DNA of 64,000 bases, from positions 1,178,001 to 1,242,000 of the forward strand of contig NZ_CP054142.1 of NCBI RefSeq assembly GCF_017893965.1. The letters run 5' to 3'. Shown one piece after another: positions 18,123-25,192 of the stretch. This stretch comes from Treponema parvum. Its GTDB lineage: Bacteria > Spirochaetota > Spirochaetia > Treponematales > Treponemataceae. The notes beneath the pieces are model-generated. The model saw only the letters and a program-made list of their open reading frames with translations. It was not told where the DNA came from and ran no database searches. How positions within the stretch are numbered: position 1 is the stretch's first letter; every line of letters begins with the position of its first letter. A program made the translations under genes and the position numbers.

Positions 18123-19508
18123 GTGTACTCGTTTATGATAAATGAAATAAATGAAAACGAGGATACAAGCGACTGTTTGAATCTCCGTTTTTTGCAATCG
18201 CCGTTTTGGGCGTGTTTTAAAAGCCGGCACGGGTGGAAAAACAAGAAACTTGCGGTGACTGCGACGGTAAACGGCGCGGCGTCAAACGGCATGCTCCCCG
18301 GAAAAAGCGCAAACGCAATGGAAGTTGGCTGCAGGGTTTCACTGCTTTTTAGGGAATTCAGGCTTTTATTTTTACGCTTTACGCTCGTTTATATACCTCT
18401 TGCGCCTGAAATTCCCGAATTTACGCAAAATATTGGTTTATCGTCATCATCTTCGCCTGCGGTAACGGCATCATCATTGGCGGCGGTATCGTCATCGGCG
18501 GACGCAAATAAAACGGTCGGATATGCTTATTTTTTAGTAGAACTTGCCTTAGCCTTAAAACGGTATTTACCCAAAAACACTCTTTGCGTGCGCTACGATA
18601 TTCCTGTAGACTTTTATGCGATAGGCGAGAGAGATCTTTATGTTAGGTCATTAAAGAATCTTGCTTTTGCCGAACGCCTTAAACTGAAAAAATCAAGGAT
18701 AGACGTTCAGCCGCCAGACACCGTTATACTTGACCTTTCAAAATCCGTCGAAAGCATCCTTTCCGAAATGCATTCCAAGTGGCGTTACAATATTCGCCTT
18801 GCGGAAAAAAAAGGCGTAAGAGTAAAAGTTTTTTCCGCAAAAGACGCGGGTTTCGACGAGGCCTTGGATATTTTTTACGACCTTTATAAAACTACTGCGT
18901 CGCGCGACGGCATTGAAATTCATTTAAAGTCTTATTACAAAGATCTATTGTCGCTTTCAGCGTCGGAATCGAATGCGCCTGACGTTCGCCTTTATATAGC
19001 GAGTGTGGTCGACGGCGAGGGTAACTGCGCCGCCGACGGCTCGGGCCGCGGTGATACCGACCGTGAAAGCCGTGAAGACGGCCGTTCTCCGGGCGGTTGT
19101 AACTGCGGCGATGCCAGATTAGGAGAGAGCGGCAAATACGGTACGGGCGAACCTCTTGCGGCGATAATCGTGCTTTTCTGTAAAAGAGAGGCGGTTTATT
19201 TATACGGCGCTTCCGGTAATAAAAAAAGAAATTTTATGCCCTCTTATCTTTTACAATGGAGGGCTATAAACGACGCAAAAAAATACGGCAGTGCTTTTTA
19301 CGATCTTTACGGCATGCCGCCGTCCGACGACGAACGTCACCCCATGCACGGGCTTTACAGATTTAAGACCGGCTTCGGCGGAAAAATAATACACAGACCC
19401 GGTTCGATGGACGTGCCGTTAAGTTTTTTGTATTTTCCTTACGTTTTTTTGGAAGCGCTCAGATCGTTTTATCATAAAAAAATAAAGAAAATTTTCGTGC
19501 GACGGTGA
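18123..19508 (+). CDS. FemAB/FemX-family aminoacyltransferase
   Basis: 461 aa, GTG start at 18123 with GGCGGGGTG 8 nt upstream, inside the end of metG; an ATG at 18135 is the alternative. FemX-like features: SILSEMHSKWRYNIRLAEKKGVRVKVF (residues ~215-240), the GNAT-like fold, and the C-terminal block YLYGASGNKKRNFMPSYLLQW ... FYDLYGMPP ... LYRFKTGFGG. Such enzymes attach amino acids to peptidoglycan precursors from aminoacyl-tRNA, and coupling to metG is notable in that light. Two low-complexity insertions interrupt the fold: Ser/Ala-rich at ~100-125 and Gly/Arg/Asp/Cys-rich at ~298-345. Substrate amino acid unknown. Confidence 0.85.
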   Translation: MYSFMINEINENEDTSDCLNLRFLQSPFWACFKSRHGWKNKKLAVTATVNGAASNGMLPGKSANAMEVGCRVSLLFREFRLLFLRFTLVYIPLAPEIPEFTQNIGLSSSSSPAVTASSLAAVSSSADANKTVGYAYFLVELALALKRYLPKNTLCVRYDIPVDFYAIGERDLYVRSLKNLAFAERLKLKKSRIDVQPPDTVILDLSKSVESILSEMHSKWRYNIRLAEKKGVRVKVFSAKDAGFDEALDIFYDLYKTTASRDGIEIHLKSYYKDLLSLSASESNAPDVRLYIASVVDGEGNCAADGSGRGDTDRESREDGRSPGGCNCGDARLGESGKYGTGEPLAAIIVLFCKREAVYLYGASGNKKRNFMPSYLLQWRAINDAKKYGSAFYDLYGMPPSDDERHPMHGLYRFKTGFGGKIIHRPGSMDVPLSFLYFPYVFLEALRSFYHKKIKKIFVRR

Positions 19509-19555
19509 ATCGCATGATCGTATTATCGCCCTCTGTTGCATGATCGCGCGCGCTG

Positions 19556-20341
19556 CTACAAACGTATGTCCGATGTCGCCGTCTCTGCGCCGGATTTTTT
19601 TATTTCTTCGACAAAGGCGCCGCCTTCGTCTTCAAAACCGCCGACGCTTGAAGAGCAATCCGTCAAAAGCGTAAACCGGGACGGTTCTATGTATTTTAAA
19701 AGATCGCGGACGGTGTTTGCCACGCAGTGAGAAAGCGCTTCTCCTGCAACAATAATCCGGTCTGCGGATCCCAGATCTTCTATCAGTTTTTTATTCGTCC
19801 CGGTCGACGGATCGTTTTTTATCGGAATTTCCGCCTGAATCGCACTGTACTGTTCGGTGAAGGGAGACGTGGCCTTTGCAACATAATCGATCGTTTTTCC
19901 TATGTTGTCTTCCTGCCATCGCTTTAGCGCGTAAAAGACACTTTTTTCCAACGTCTGTCCTATAGAGCCTATGAGACAGTGCGGCGGCCATATACAGAGT
20001 TTATACTTGCCTTTTCTTTCCAGTTCCGAAACATAGTATGACGCGTATTCGGCGTATGCCGTCTCGGACGGTAAGAATTTCTTGTTTGCAATATCTTCCG
20101 ACGTGATGGCCGTAAAAGGATCGGGATGTTTACCGTCCCTTGTTTTCCAAAAAAGCGGATGCGCTATGTGATACGGAAGATGCGCGTCCATGGTCACATG
20201 AATTTTATCCAAGGCTCTGCCGTTTTTGTCTATAAAATCGGCAAGGCAACGGCAGTCCTTTTCCGCTCCGGGTACATATAATGCGCCTTTAGGATCGCAA
20301 AAGTCAAACTGTGTGTCTATTATAAGTAATTGAACTTTCAT
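19556..20341 (-). CDS. isochorismatase-superfamily cysteine hydrolase (nicotinamidase-like)
   Basis: 261 aa. The catalytic triad can be read: Asp9 in LIIDTQFDF, Lys in YVAKATSPFTEQYSAI (~155), and Cys in GEALSHCVANTVRDLL (~206). The metal-binding segment TMDAHLPYHIAHPLFW (residues ~51-65) matches the D-x-H...H pattern of nicotinamidases. It probably hydrolyses an amide such as nicotinamide, but it is longer than PncA (~200 aa), so substrate is uncertain. A TATACT box sits 7 nt before the ATG with TTGCAT 17 bp further up, and no ribosome site is present, so the transcript may be leaderless. Confidence 0.82.
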   Translation of the reverse strand: MKVQLLIIDTQFDFCDPKGALYVPGAEKDCRCLADFIDKNGRALDKIHVTMDAHLPYHIAHPLFWKTRDGKHPDPFTAITSEDIANKKFLPSETAYAEYASYYVSELERKGKYKLCIWPPHCLIGSIGQTLEKSVFYALKRWQEDNIGKTIDYVAKATSPFTEQYSAIQAEIPIKNDPSTGTNKKLIEDLGSADRIIVAGEALSHCVANTVRDLLKYIEPSRFTLLTDCSSSVGGFEDEGGAFVEEIKKSGAETATSDIRL

Positions 20342-20348
20342 TTCTTAA

Positions 20349-20377
20349 AGTATAGAAAAGATATTCATATAATGCAA
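20349..20377 (-). promoter_or_regulatory. near-leaderless sigma-70 promoter of the isochorismatase-family gene
   Basis: Minus strand TTGCAT (20377-20372), 17-bp spacer, TATACT (20354-20349), then 7 nt to the ATG at 20341. Confidence 0.55.
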
Positions 20378-20441
20378 GTTTTTCGCATTGCGTCGACAGT
20401 TTTTGCGGCAGGCGGAAGTCGCGTTTTACAAAAGTTACCTA

Positions 20442-20470
20442 TTGCTAACATTTACAAAATTCGCTATAAC
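20442..20470 (+). promoter_or_regulatory. sigma-70 promoter of the secreted protein gene
   Basis: TTGCTA (20442-20447), 17-bp spacer, TATAAC (20465-20470). Predicted start near 20477 gives a ~75-nt leader with AGGAG at 20543-20547. Confidence 0.5.
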
Positions 20471-20553
20471 GTAATCGCATATTTCAAGCCGTTCCTTTTT
20501 GCATAATAGGATAGGGTGGAAATAGCAAAATCTTTATTTTACAGGAGATGTTT

Positions 20554-21237
20554 ATGAAAAAATTCACAATTGCTTGTGTCTTTTCGGCTGTGTTTTTAAT
20601 AGCGGCGCTTTCATTTGCCGCCGCCGATCCGGCGACGGACGTAAAGATTGATTACAGAATGGATCTCGCCTTAAAAAATCACGACGCCGATTATTTTAAG
20701 TGGACGGTAGGAACTCAAACCGTTCAGGACAAATTCGACGCAGCGTCCGGAGCGAGCTTAAAGGGGTCTACAAAGGCTTTTAACGCCGTCCGTTTTGCAG
20801 AACCTGCGGACGCCAGAAAAGCTTCGATGCCTTCCGGTCTGCGCAGCGTGTTTTTGTTTGCGATTGCGGACGGTTCGTTTGTAAAGAGCCACGCTCTTAA
20901 AGTTACGGACGATGCGGGCGTAATTACCGTGCGCTTTATCCGTAAAACAAACGCGTTCGAATTGAAAACCGATAAAAAGGGAAACTTCAATTTACTTACC
21001 GGATCGAAGATCGCAAAAAACGTTACCGATAAAAAAGACAATGGCTTTGTGATCAAACCCGAATATCTTAAAAAGGGCGGAGACGCAAGCAATATGGCCG
21101 ACTTGGATTGGAGCAAACTCCCCTTTGAAGCCGACGCTTTCAGTCCCGAAGCTGCGTATCACTACGACGGAAATGTGCAATTCACTTTTAAAAATAATGT
21201 CTTGGGTATCGTCGGAACGCTCTCGCGCACTAAATAA
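20554..21237 (+). CDS. secreted/periplasmic protein of unknown function
   Basis: 227 aa from ATG 20554. AGGAG at 20543-20547 is 6 nt from this ATG but touches the ATG at 20548, so the downstream start is preferred. There is a clear signal peptide (KKFTIACVFSAVFLIAALSFAAADP, cleavage near AAA-D). The mature protein is Lys/Asp-rich and beta-type with no Cys, and resembles no family I can name. Own promoter upstream and two hairpins downstream indicate a monocistronic unit. It lies just left of the BrnTA/lipoprotein array but shares no sequence with it. Confidence 0.8.
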   Translation: MKKFTIACVFSAVFLIAALSFAAADPATDVKIDYRMDLALKNHDADYFKWTVGTQTVQDKFDAASGASLKGSTKAFNAVRFAEPADARKASMPSGLRSVFLFAIADGSFVKSHALKVTDDAGVITVRFIRKTNAFELKTDKKGNFNLLTGSKIAKNVTDKKDNGFVIKPEYLKKGGDASNMADLDWSKLPFEADAFSPEAAYHYDGNVQFTFKNNVLGIVGTLSRTK

Positions 21238-21245
21238 ATATCGAA

Positions 21246-21281
21246 ATCCCGAAAAACTTGTCTTTAGCGAGTTTTCGGGAT
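21246..21281 (+). terminator. hairpin after the secreted protein gene
   Basis: ATCCCGAAAAAC (21246-21257) pairs with GTTTTCGGGAT (21271-21281), one bulged A, 9 bp after the stop codon. No long U-tract follows, but a second hairpin does. Confidence 0.5.
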
Positions 21282-21296
21282 GTTCTATAAGTTTTC

Positions 21297-21342
21297 GGCC
21301 GTCTTTTAAAACTTTGCCGGTTTTTAAGACGGCCGATTTTTT
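21297..21342 (+). terminator. rho-independent terminator
   Basis: GGCCGTCTTTTAAAAC (21297-21312) pairs with GTTTTTAAGACGGCC (21320-21334) and is followed by GATTTTTTTT. This is the clearest intrinsic terminator in the window. Confidence 0.85.
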
Positions 21343-21381
21343 TTGCCGAGCATTTTCCCCGCTCAGGTTCAGCCTGTCATA

Positions 21382-21487
21382 GCGGCTCATCGTCAGCTGC
21401 CGCCGCCTTGTGTTCCGCAGTTTTTTCGCACCCGTACGGTTCCGGCGCGGTTGTCTGCGCTGCATCCCGCGCAAACTCATGTTGCAC
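21382..21487. repeat. 106-bp GC-rich repeat R, copy R1
   Basis: Begins GCGGCTCATCGTCAGCTG and ends CAAACTCATGTTGCAC. The first 104 bases are identical to R2. No inverted-repeat termini or transposase are visible. Confidence 0.85.
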
Positions 21488-21525
21488 GGAATATTGCCCT
21501 GTATAAGATATCCGATGCTATGAAT

Positions 21526-21554
21526 TTGACAAGAATACATAAAAGAAATACAAT
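21526..21554 (+). promoter_or_regulatory. promoter of brnTA operon A
   Basis: TTGACA (21526-21531), 17-bp spacer, TACAAT (21549-21554). Start near 21561; the toxin ATG is at 21581 with AGAGG in the short leader. The same promoter precedes operon B, so one antitoxin could in principle bind both. Confidence 0.75.
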
Positions 21555-21580
21555 TTAGACATGCGAAAGAGGCGCTTTTA

Positions 21581-21889
21581 ATGACAGTCGTTCAAGGGCA
21601 TTTTGAATGGGATAGCGAAAAGGATGAAATAAACATTAAAAAGCACGGACTCTCTTTTGAACAAGCGAAAGATGTTTTTAATGACCGTTTTGCAGTAGAA
21701 TCTGTCGACAAAGAAAATTCAAGCCTTGAAGAAACTCGATATAAAATTATTGGGAGAATAAAAACACAGATTATTTTGTTTATTATATATACTCCAAAGA
21801 ATGGCCGTCAAAGAATTATAAGTGCCCGTCATGCTAACTCAAAAGAAAGGAGATTTTATTATGATGAACTTAGAAAAAATTATTGCTGA
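21581..21889 (+). CDS. brnT: BrnT-family toxin, copy A
   Basis: 102 aa. BrnT toxins are small RelE-fold ribonucleases that block translation. Family features: FEWDSEKDEINIKKHGLSFEQAKDVF (residues ~8-33, the WDxxKxxxNxxKHGxxFExA signature) and the C-terminal IISARHANSKERRFYY (~78-93), matching the conserved ISAR.A...E...Y box. It overlaps the antitoxin gene by 29 bp. Residues 1-26 are nearly identical to copy B (24 of 26), but the remainder is only about one-third identical by eye. Promoter directly upstream. Confidence 0.9.
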   Translation: MTVVQGHFEWDSEKDEINIKKHGLSFEQAKDVFNDRFAVESVDKENSSLEETRYKIIGRIKTQIILFIIYTPKNGRQRIISARHANSKERRFYYDELRKNYC

Positions 21890-22121
21890 ATGCGAAAAGA
21901 ATTCTATACCCGATAATCAAATTGATTTTTCAGACATTCCCGAAATTACAGATTTTACAGGCTTTAAACCTAGATACCCGCAGTACTTTAAGCCTAAAAG
22001 AGAGCAAGTCTCAATTAGATTAAGCAAATATCTTGTTGACCACTTTAAGGCAATGGGTAAAGGCTGGCAAACCAAGTTAAATGATTTTTTGATGGAAGCG
22101 GTAAACAAAGGTCTGATATGA
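21861..22121 (+). CDS. brnA: BrnA-type antitoxin, copy A
   Basis: 86 aa from ATG 21861; AAAGGAGA lies 8 nt upstream inside the toxin gene. The C-terminus VSIRLSKYLVDHFKAMGKGWQTKLNDFLMEAV (residues ~51-82) is the BrnA antitoxin signature, a ribbon-helix-helix-like DNA-binding segment. Residues 1-20 are specific to this copy, while residues from ~21 (IDFSDIPEITDF) to the end are identical to copy B. BrnA normally neutralises BrnT and represses the operon. The shared C-terminus suggests both copies recognise the same operator. Confidence 0.9.
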   Translation: MMNLEKIIAECEKNSIPDNQIDFSDIPEITDFTGFKPRYPQYFKPKREQVSIRLSKYLVDHFKAMGKGWQTKLNDFLMEAVNKGLI

Positions 22122-22203
22122 AGATTTGCCCCTTTAAAAACATCGTGCGTTTTTGTACGTTTGTCCGCTAAGGTTCATACCGGAATGTAAACAAATTTTC
22201 GCT

Positions 22204-22248
22204 CGCCGGCGCTTTTAACAATCCGTCAAAAGCGCGTTTTAACCGGCG
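22204..22248. repeat. nested inverted repeat downstream of brnA A
   Basis: Outer stem CGCCGG (22204-22209)/CCGGCG (22243-22248) and inner stem CGCTTTT (22210-22216)/AAAAGCG (22228-22234). It is repeated without change at 25084-25128 downstream of operon B. It may act as a terminator or mRNA stabiliser; no U-tract follows. Confidence 0.55.
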
Positions 22249-22308
22249 CGCAAAAAGGGCGGTGCGGGCAGGCGGGAATGTTATGCCGGCGCGATGTTAC
22301 TGTTATTG

Positions 22309-22342
22309 CTGCGGCGCGCAGGCGGTGGCCTGCGCGCCGCAG
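22309..22342. terminator. perfect 15-bp hairpin between brnA A and the convergent lipoprotein gene
   Basis: CTGCGGCGCGCAGGC (22309-22323), loop GGTG, GCCTGCGCGCCGCAG (22328-22342), followed by TCTATTTT on the plus strand. Unit B keeps only the last GCGCCGCAG of the right arm, so this hairpin is unique to unit A. Confidence 0.6.
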
Positions 22343-22355
22343 TCTATTTTAATTA

Positions 22356-24056
22356 TTAAAAACTGCTTCCCGTTTCTATAGTATTTGAAAAACCTATCCT
22401 GTCAAACGAGTAAACGCTTTCAAAGCTTTCTCTTTCAAGGTCTACTACGACTACGCGGTCCTTTTGCGACATTGTGCCGTTATTGTGGTTATGATCGCTT
22501 TTTTTATTTTCGTCGTAAGCGGCACCGTCGTCCGCTATCCATATCTTCTTTGACTTTAGCGCTAGTATTTTCTGCGGTCCGAAAAAGCCCTTGTTTTCAT
22601 CGCTGGGCCACTGTCCGTATAAGTTTATATATCTAGGAGGAGAGTAGCCGGCATCTTCAAGAGCGAAAGGCGATGGCCTTATCAAATCATCCGTCCAGCC
22701 TAAAGCTCCTTTTTCACCGAAATCTTCATCGCGCGAGGGAGTTCCGTTTGCGCCCAATTTAACTTTTAGCAGCGCGCCGCATGACAAATAATTATAACTT
22801 GGGTAAGGAGCTGACTGGGATGGAGTAACTGTCAAGCTCGAAGATCCTTCGGGAAAATAAGAAAACAGAATGTACATTTCGTTTTCGTGTATGCGCACGT
22901 CCTTAACCTTAGATTCCTTTAAGAGTGTAAAATTAATAGAAGGATCGTCAGGTTTTTTGTTAATAACATTAAGCCCGTAGGCGTCGTCGTTTACGTCTAT
23001 GTACCCGCTGCCGTCCACGTCACCGGACACCGCTATGTAGTCGGGATTGGGGGACCCAGGCTCATTCATCATAGAGATAATCTTTCCGTCCGGGCCATAG
23101 TTCTGATGGATCTTATACTTTTTGATCGCAAGACTCGGAACGCCGGGTGAGCTTGGAACAAAAGAGTGTGAAACAGGATATTTTATCGTATACAAAAACC
23201 TTGAATTGTCAGTACCTGCCTTTGAAACCGCCATAAATTCGCCGGAAGCTATTATACCGCCGCCGTCTAAAATTCCTATTGCTTCCGATTTTCCGGAACT
23301 GTCTTCGGAAGATGGGTCACAGAAATATAGACTGCCGCTGTTGACCGTAAATAAAATATTATCCTCGGAACAGTAAATATAGTCCAGAGTTAAATTTATA
23401 GGCGGAGGGGAGCCTAATTTTATCTTATTCCCCAATTCAACCGGATTGTACCCTGACGCGGCGGACAAAAATTCTCTAGCAGTGTATAAATTTCTTGCCG
23501 CATCAAATTCCATTATATCAAGCGATTTAGGGACAGTGCGCGGCGAACCGTACAGCGTCCTTACCGCCGTATCTGCGATGTATACACTCATATTGTTGTC
23601 AGGGTTTTTATAATCCCACAGAACGATCGGCGGGGTGGTATACATGGGAAAGGCTGCGTTCGTAGTTTTACCCGCTGAAACTCGGGCTGTAATGCTGCCG
23701 TACGCAAGGCGGGTTATGCCGTCGTATGCGGAGCCTCTTATGGTATAGGTTCCTTCTTCTATATCTGAAAACGTCAACGAAGATCCTGCAGATGCGGTTT
23801 CTTCCGCTATCACAACGCCGTCTTTGCTTAAGGTTACGGTATAGGTTTTAATATCGCTTATGTTTACCGCGAGCCTTGAAGCTCCAATTCCTGCGGCGCT
23901 CCTTTCGGCCTGGGACGAAAACTCGGGCAAAACGATCCTCAGAGATCCGTTACCCGAATTGTTTTCAATTCCCAGAGCTTGAAATAAATTGCTGCACGAT
24001 GTAAAAAGCAAAAAAGCGGCCAACACGAAAATCGTAACAAGAGCTGGCTTTTTCAT
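22356..24056 (-). CDS. lipoprotein, array copy A
   Basis: 566 aa. Signal peptide with lipobox LLFTSC, Cys21 lipidated, so membrane anchored and possibly surface exposed. After the anchor comes SNLFQALGIEN, then a domain at ~45-130 resembling carboxypeptidase-regulatory/Ig-like beta-sandwiches (YTVTLSKDGVVIAEE ... SSLTFSDIEEGTYTIRGSAYDG). The rest looks like a repeat-rich beta protein. The C-terminal ~80 residues (KGFFGPQKILALKSKKIWIADDG ... DRVVVVDLERESFESVYSFD) are strongly conserved with copy B, while the middle differs. Start supported by GGGGG upstream. Lies convergent to brnTA A. Function unknown. Confidence 0.85.
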   Translation of the reverse strand: MKKPALVTIFVLAAFLLFTSCSNLFQALGIENNSGNGSLRIVLPEFSSQAERSAAGIGASRLAVNISDIKTYTVTLSKDGVVIAEETASAGSSLTFSDIEEGTYTIRGSAYDGITRLAYGSITARVSAGKTTNAAFPMYTTPPIVLWDYKNPDNNMSVYIADTAVRTLYGSPRTVPKSLDIMEFDAARNLYTAREFLSAASGYNPVELGNKIKLGSPPPINLTLDYIYCSEDNILFTVNSGSLYFCDPSSEDSSGKSEAIGILDGGGIIASGEFMAVSKAGTDNSRFLYTIKYPVSHSFVPSSPGVPSLAIKKYKIHQNYGPDGKIISMMNEPGSPNPDYIAVSGDVDGSGYIDVNDDAYGLNVINKKPDDPSINFTLLKESKVKDVRIHENEMYILFSYFPEGSSSLTVTPSQSAPYPSYNYLSCGALLKVKLGANGTPSRDEDFGEKGALGWTDDLIRPSPFALEDAGYSPPRYINLYGQWPSDENKGFFGPQKILALKSKKIWIADDGAAYDENKKSDHNHNNGTMSQKDRVVVVDLERESFESVYSFDRIGFSNTIETGSSF

Positions 24057-24171
24057 AAAATACCCCCAAACAATATTTTACGCCTTTACGCCTGCAGAAA
24101 ATATATTAAAAAAACGGCGCCAATCGCCAAACCACGACGCAGACAAAGGCATACTATCGGTATGATAATGA

Positions 24172-24200
24172 ATTATACCCTAAATGTAATTTTTTTTCAA
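24172..24200 (-). promoter_or_regulatory. promoter of lipoprotein A
   Basis: Minus strand TTGAAA (24200-24195), 17-bp spacer, perfect TATAAT (24177-24172). Predicted leader is about 110 nt. The identical boxes and spacing precede lipoprotein B. Confidence 0.75.
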
Positions 24201-24209
24201 TTTTTATTA

Positions 24210-24252
24210 TCGACAACAAGCGATAAAGAAATACAATTTAAGTATACGAAAC
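24210..24252. repeat. P element: degenerate copy of the brnTA promoter to the left of R2
   Basis: TCGACA ... AAAGAAATACAATTTA ... ACGAAAC resembles the brnTA promoter (24411-24453), with AAAGAAATACAATTTA identical. R2 is therefore flanked by two related direct repeats of ~43 bp. Second copy at 26935-26977. Confidence 0.55.
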
Positions 24253-24267
24253 ATCTTGCGGCAGAGC

Positions 24268-24373
24268 GCGGCTCATCGTCAGCTGCCGCCGCCTTGTGTT
24301 CCGCAGTTTTTTCGCACCCGTACGGTTCCGGCGCGGTTGTCTGCGCTGCATCCCGCGCAAACTCATGTTGCGC
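24268..24373. repeat. 106-bp GC-rich repeat R, copy R2
   Basis: Differs from R1 by one base (penultimate A to G). It sits between the promoter of lipoprotein A and the promoter of brnTA B. With its surroundings it fills most of the 410-bp gene-free stretch 24057-24466. Confidence 0.85.
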
Positions 24374-24411
24374 GGAACGTTGCCCTGTGTAAGATATCCG
24401 ATGCTATGAAT

Positions 24412-24440
24412 TTGACAAAAATACATAAAAGAAATACAAT
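24412..24440 (+). promoter_or_regulatory. promoter of brnTA operon B
   Basis: TTGACA (24412-24417), 17-bp spacer, TACAAT (24435-24440), identical boxes to operon A; only one base of the spacer differs. Confidence 0.75.
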
Positions 24441-24466
24441 TTAGACATGCGAAAGAGGCGCTTTTA

Positions 24467-24772
24467 ATGACAATCGTTCAAGGACATTTTGAATGGGATA
24501 GCGAAAAGGATGAAATAAACATTAAAAAGCACGGATTCTCTTTTGAAGAAATTCTCAGTATGTTCGATGATCCTCAGTTTATCGAAAGAGTGGATTTAGA
24601 GCATTCAACTGTCGAGGAAGAAAGATTTATCGGGTTTGGCAATATAAACGGATTAGTAATAGTTGCAACAATTTTTACAGAACGAGACCGAATAAGAATT
24701 ATTTCTTCACGTCTTGCAACAAAAAAAGAAGAGGCTTTTTATTATGAACAACGAAAAAACTTTGACAGCTGA
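24467..24772 (+). CDS. brnT: BrnT-family toxin, copy B
   Basis: 101 aa. The same first 26 residues as copy A except V3I and L24F, then a different core: EEILSMFDDPQFIERVDLEHSTVEEERFIGFG and the C-terminal IISSRLATKKEEAFYYE. It still fits BrnT (WDxxKxxxNxxKHGxxFEE, the RIISSR.AT..E...YE box). It overlaps its antitoxin by 29 bp as in copy A. The shift from near identity to about one-third identity is abrupt at base ~24548, pointing to replacement of the core and not gradual drift. Confidence 0.9.
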   Translation: MTIVQGHFEWDSEKDEINIKKHGFSFEEILSMFDDPQFIERVDLEHSTVEEERFIGFGNINGLVIVATIFTERDRIRIISSRLATKKEEAFYYEQRKNFDS

Positions 24773-25001
24773 AAGAGTTGCGGAAATCAGAGCAAGGGGA
24801 ATTGATTTTTCAGACATTCCCGAAATTACGGATTTTACAGGCTTTAAACCTAGATACCCGCAGTACTTTAAGCCTAAAAGAGAGCAAGTCTCAATTAGAT
24901 TAAGCAAATATCTTGTTGACCACTTTAAGGCAATGGGTAAAGGCTGGCAAACCAAGTTAAATGATTTTTTGATGGAAGCGGTAAACAAAGGTCTGATATG
25001 A
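24744..25001 (+). CDS. brnA: BrnA-type antitoxin, copy B
   Basis: 85 aa from ATG 24744, with AAGAAGAGG upstream. Residues 1-19 (MNNEKTLTAERVAEIRARG) are unlike copy A; the remaining 66 residues are identical in protein and differ by one base in DNA. Carries the BrnA signature VSIRLSKYLVDHFKAMGKGWQTKLNDFL. The private N-terminus pairs with the private toxin core, which would fit a role in partner recognition, though in characterised BrnA proteins the contact surface should be checked. The common C-terminus implies shared DNA binding. Confidence 0.9.
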   Translation: MNNEKTLTAERVAEIRARGIDFSDIPEITDFTGFKPRYPQYFKPKREQVSIRLSKYLVDHFKAMGKGWQTKLNDFLMEAVNKGLI

Positions 25002-25083
25002 AAATTTGCCCCTTTAAAAACATCGTGCGTTTTTGTACGTTTGTCCGCTAAGGTTCATACCGGAATGTAAACAAATTTTCGCT

Positions 25084-25128
25084 CGCCGGCGCTTTTAACA
25101 ATCCGTCAAAAGCGCGTTTTAACCGGCG
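25084..25128. repeat. nested inverted repeat downstream of brnA B
   Basis: Exact copy of 22204-22248. It lies in the 367-bp block (24801-25167) that differs from unit A at only three positions. Confidence 0.55.
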
Positions 25129-25192
25129 CGCAAAAAGGGCGGTGCGGGCAGGCGGGAATGCTATGCCTACGCGCCGCAGTCTATTTTAATTA

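Noticed and set aside
20992-21540. Minus-strand ORF (and its counterpart 24238-24426) encoding an Arg-rich peptide over the R repeat
   Set aside because: It runs antisense through the secreted-protein gene and through promoters, has no ribosome site, and R3 does not preserve the surrounding frame; best explained by GC-rich repeat sequence.
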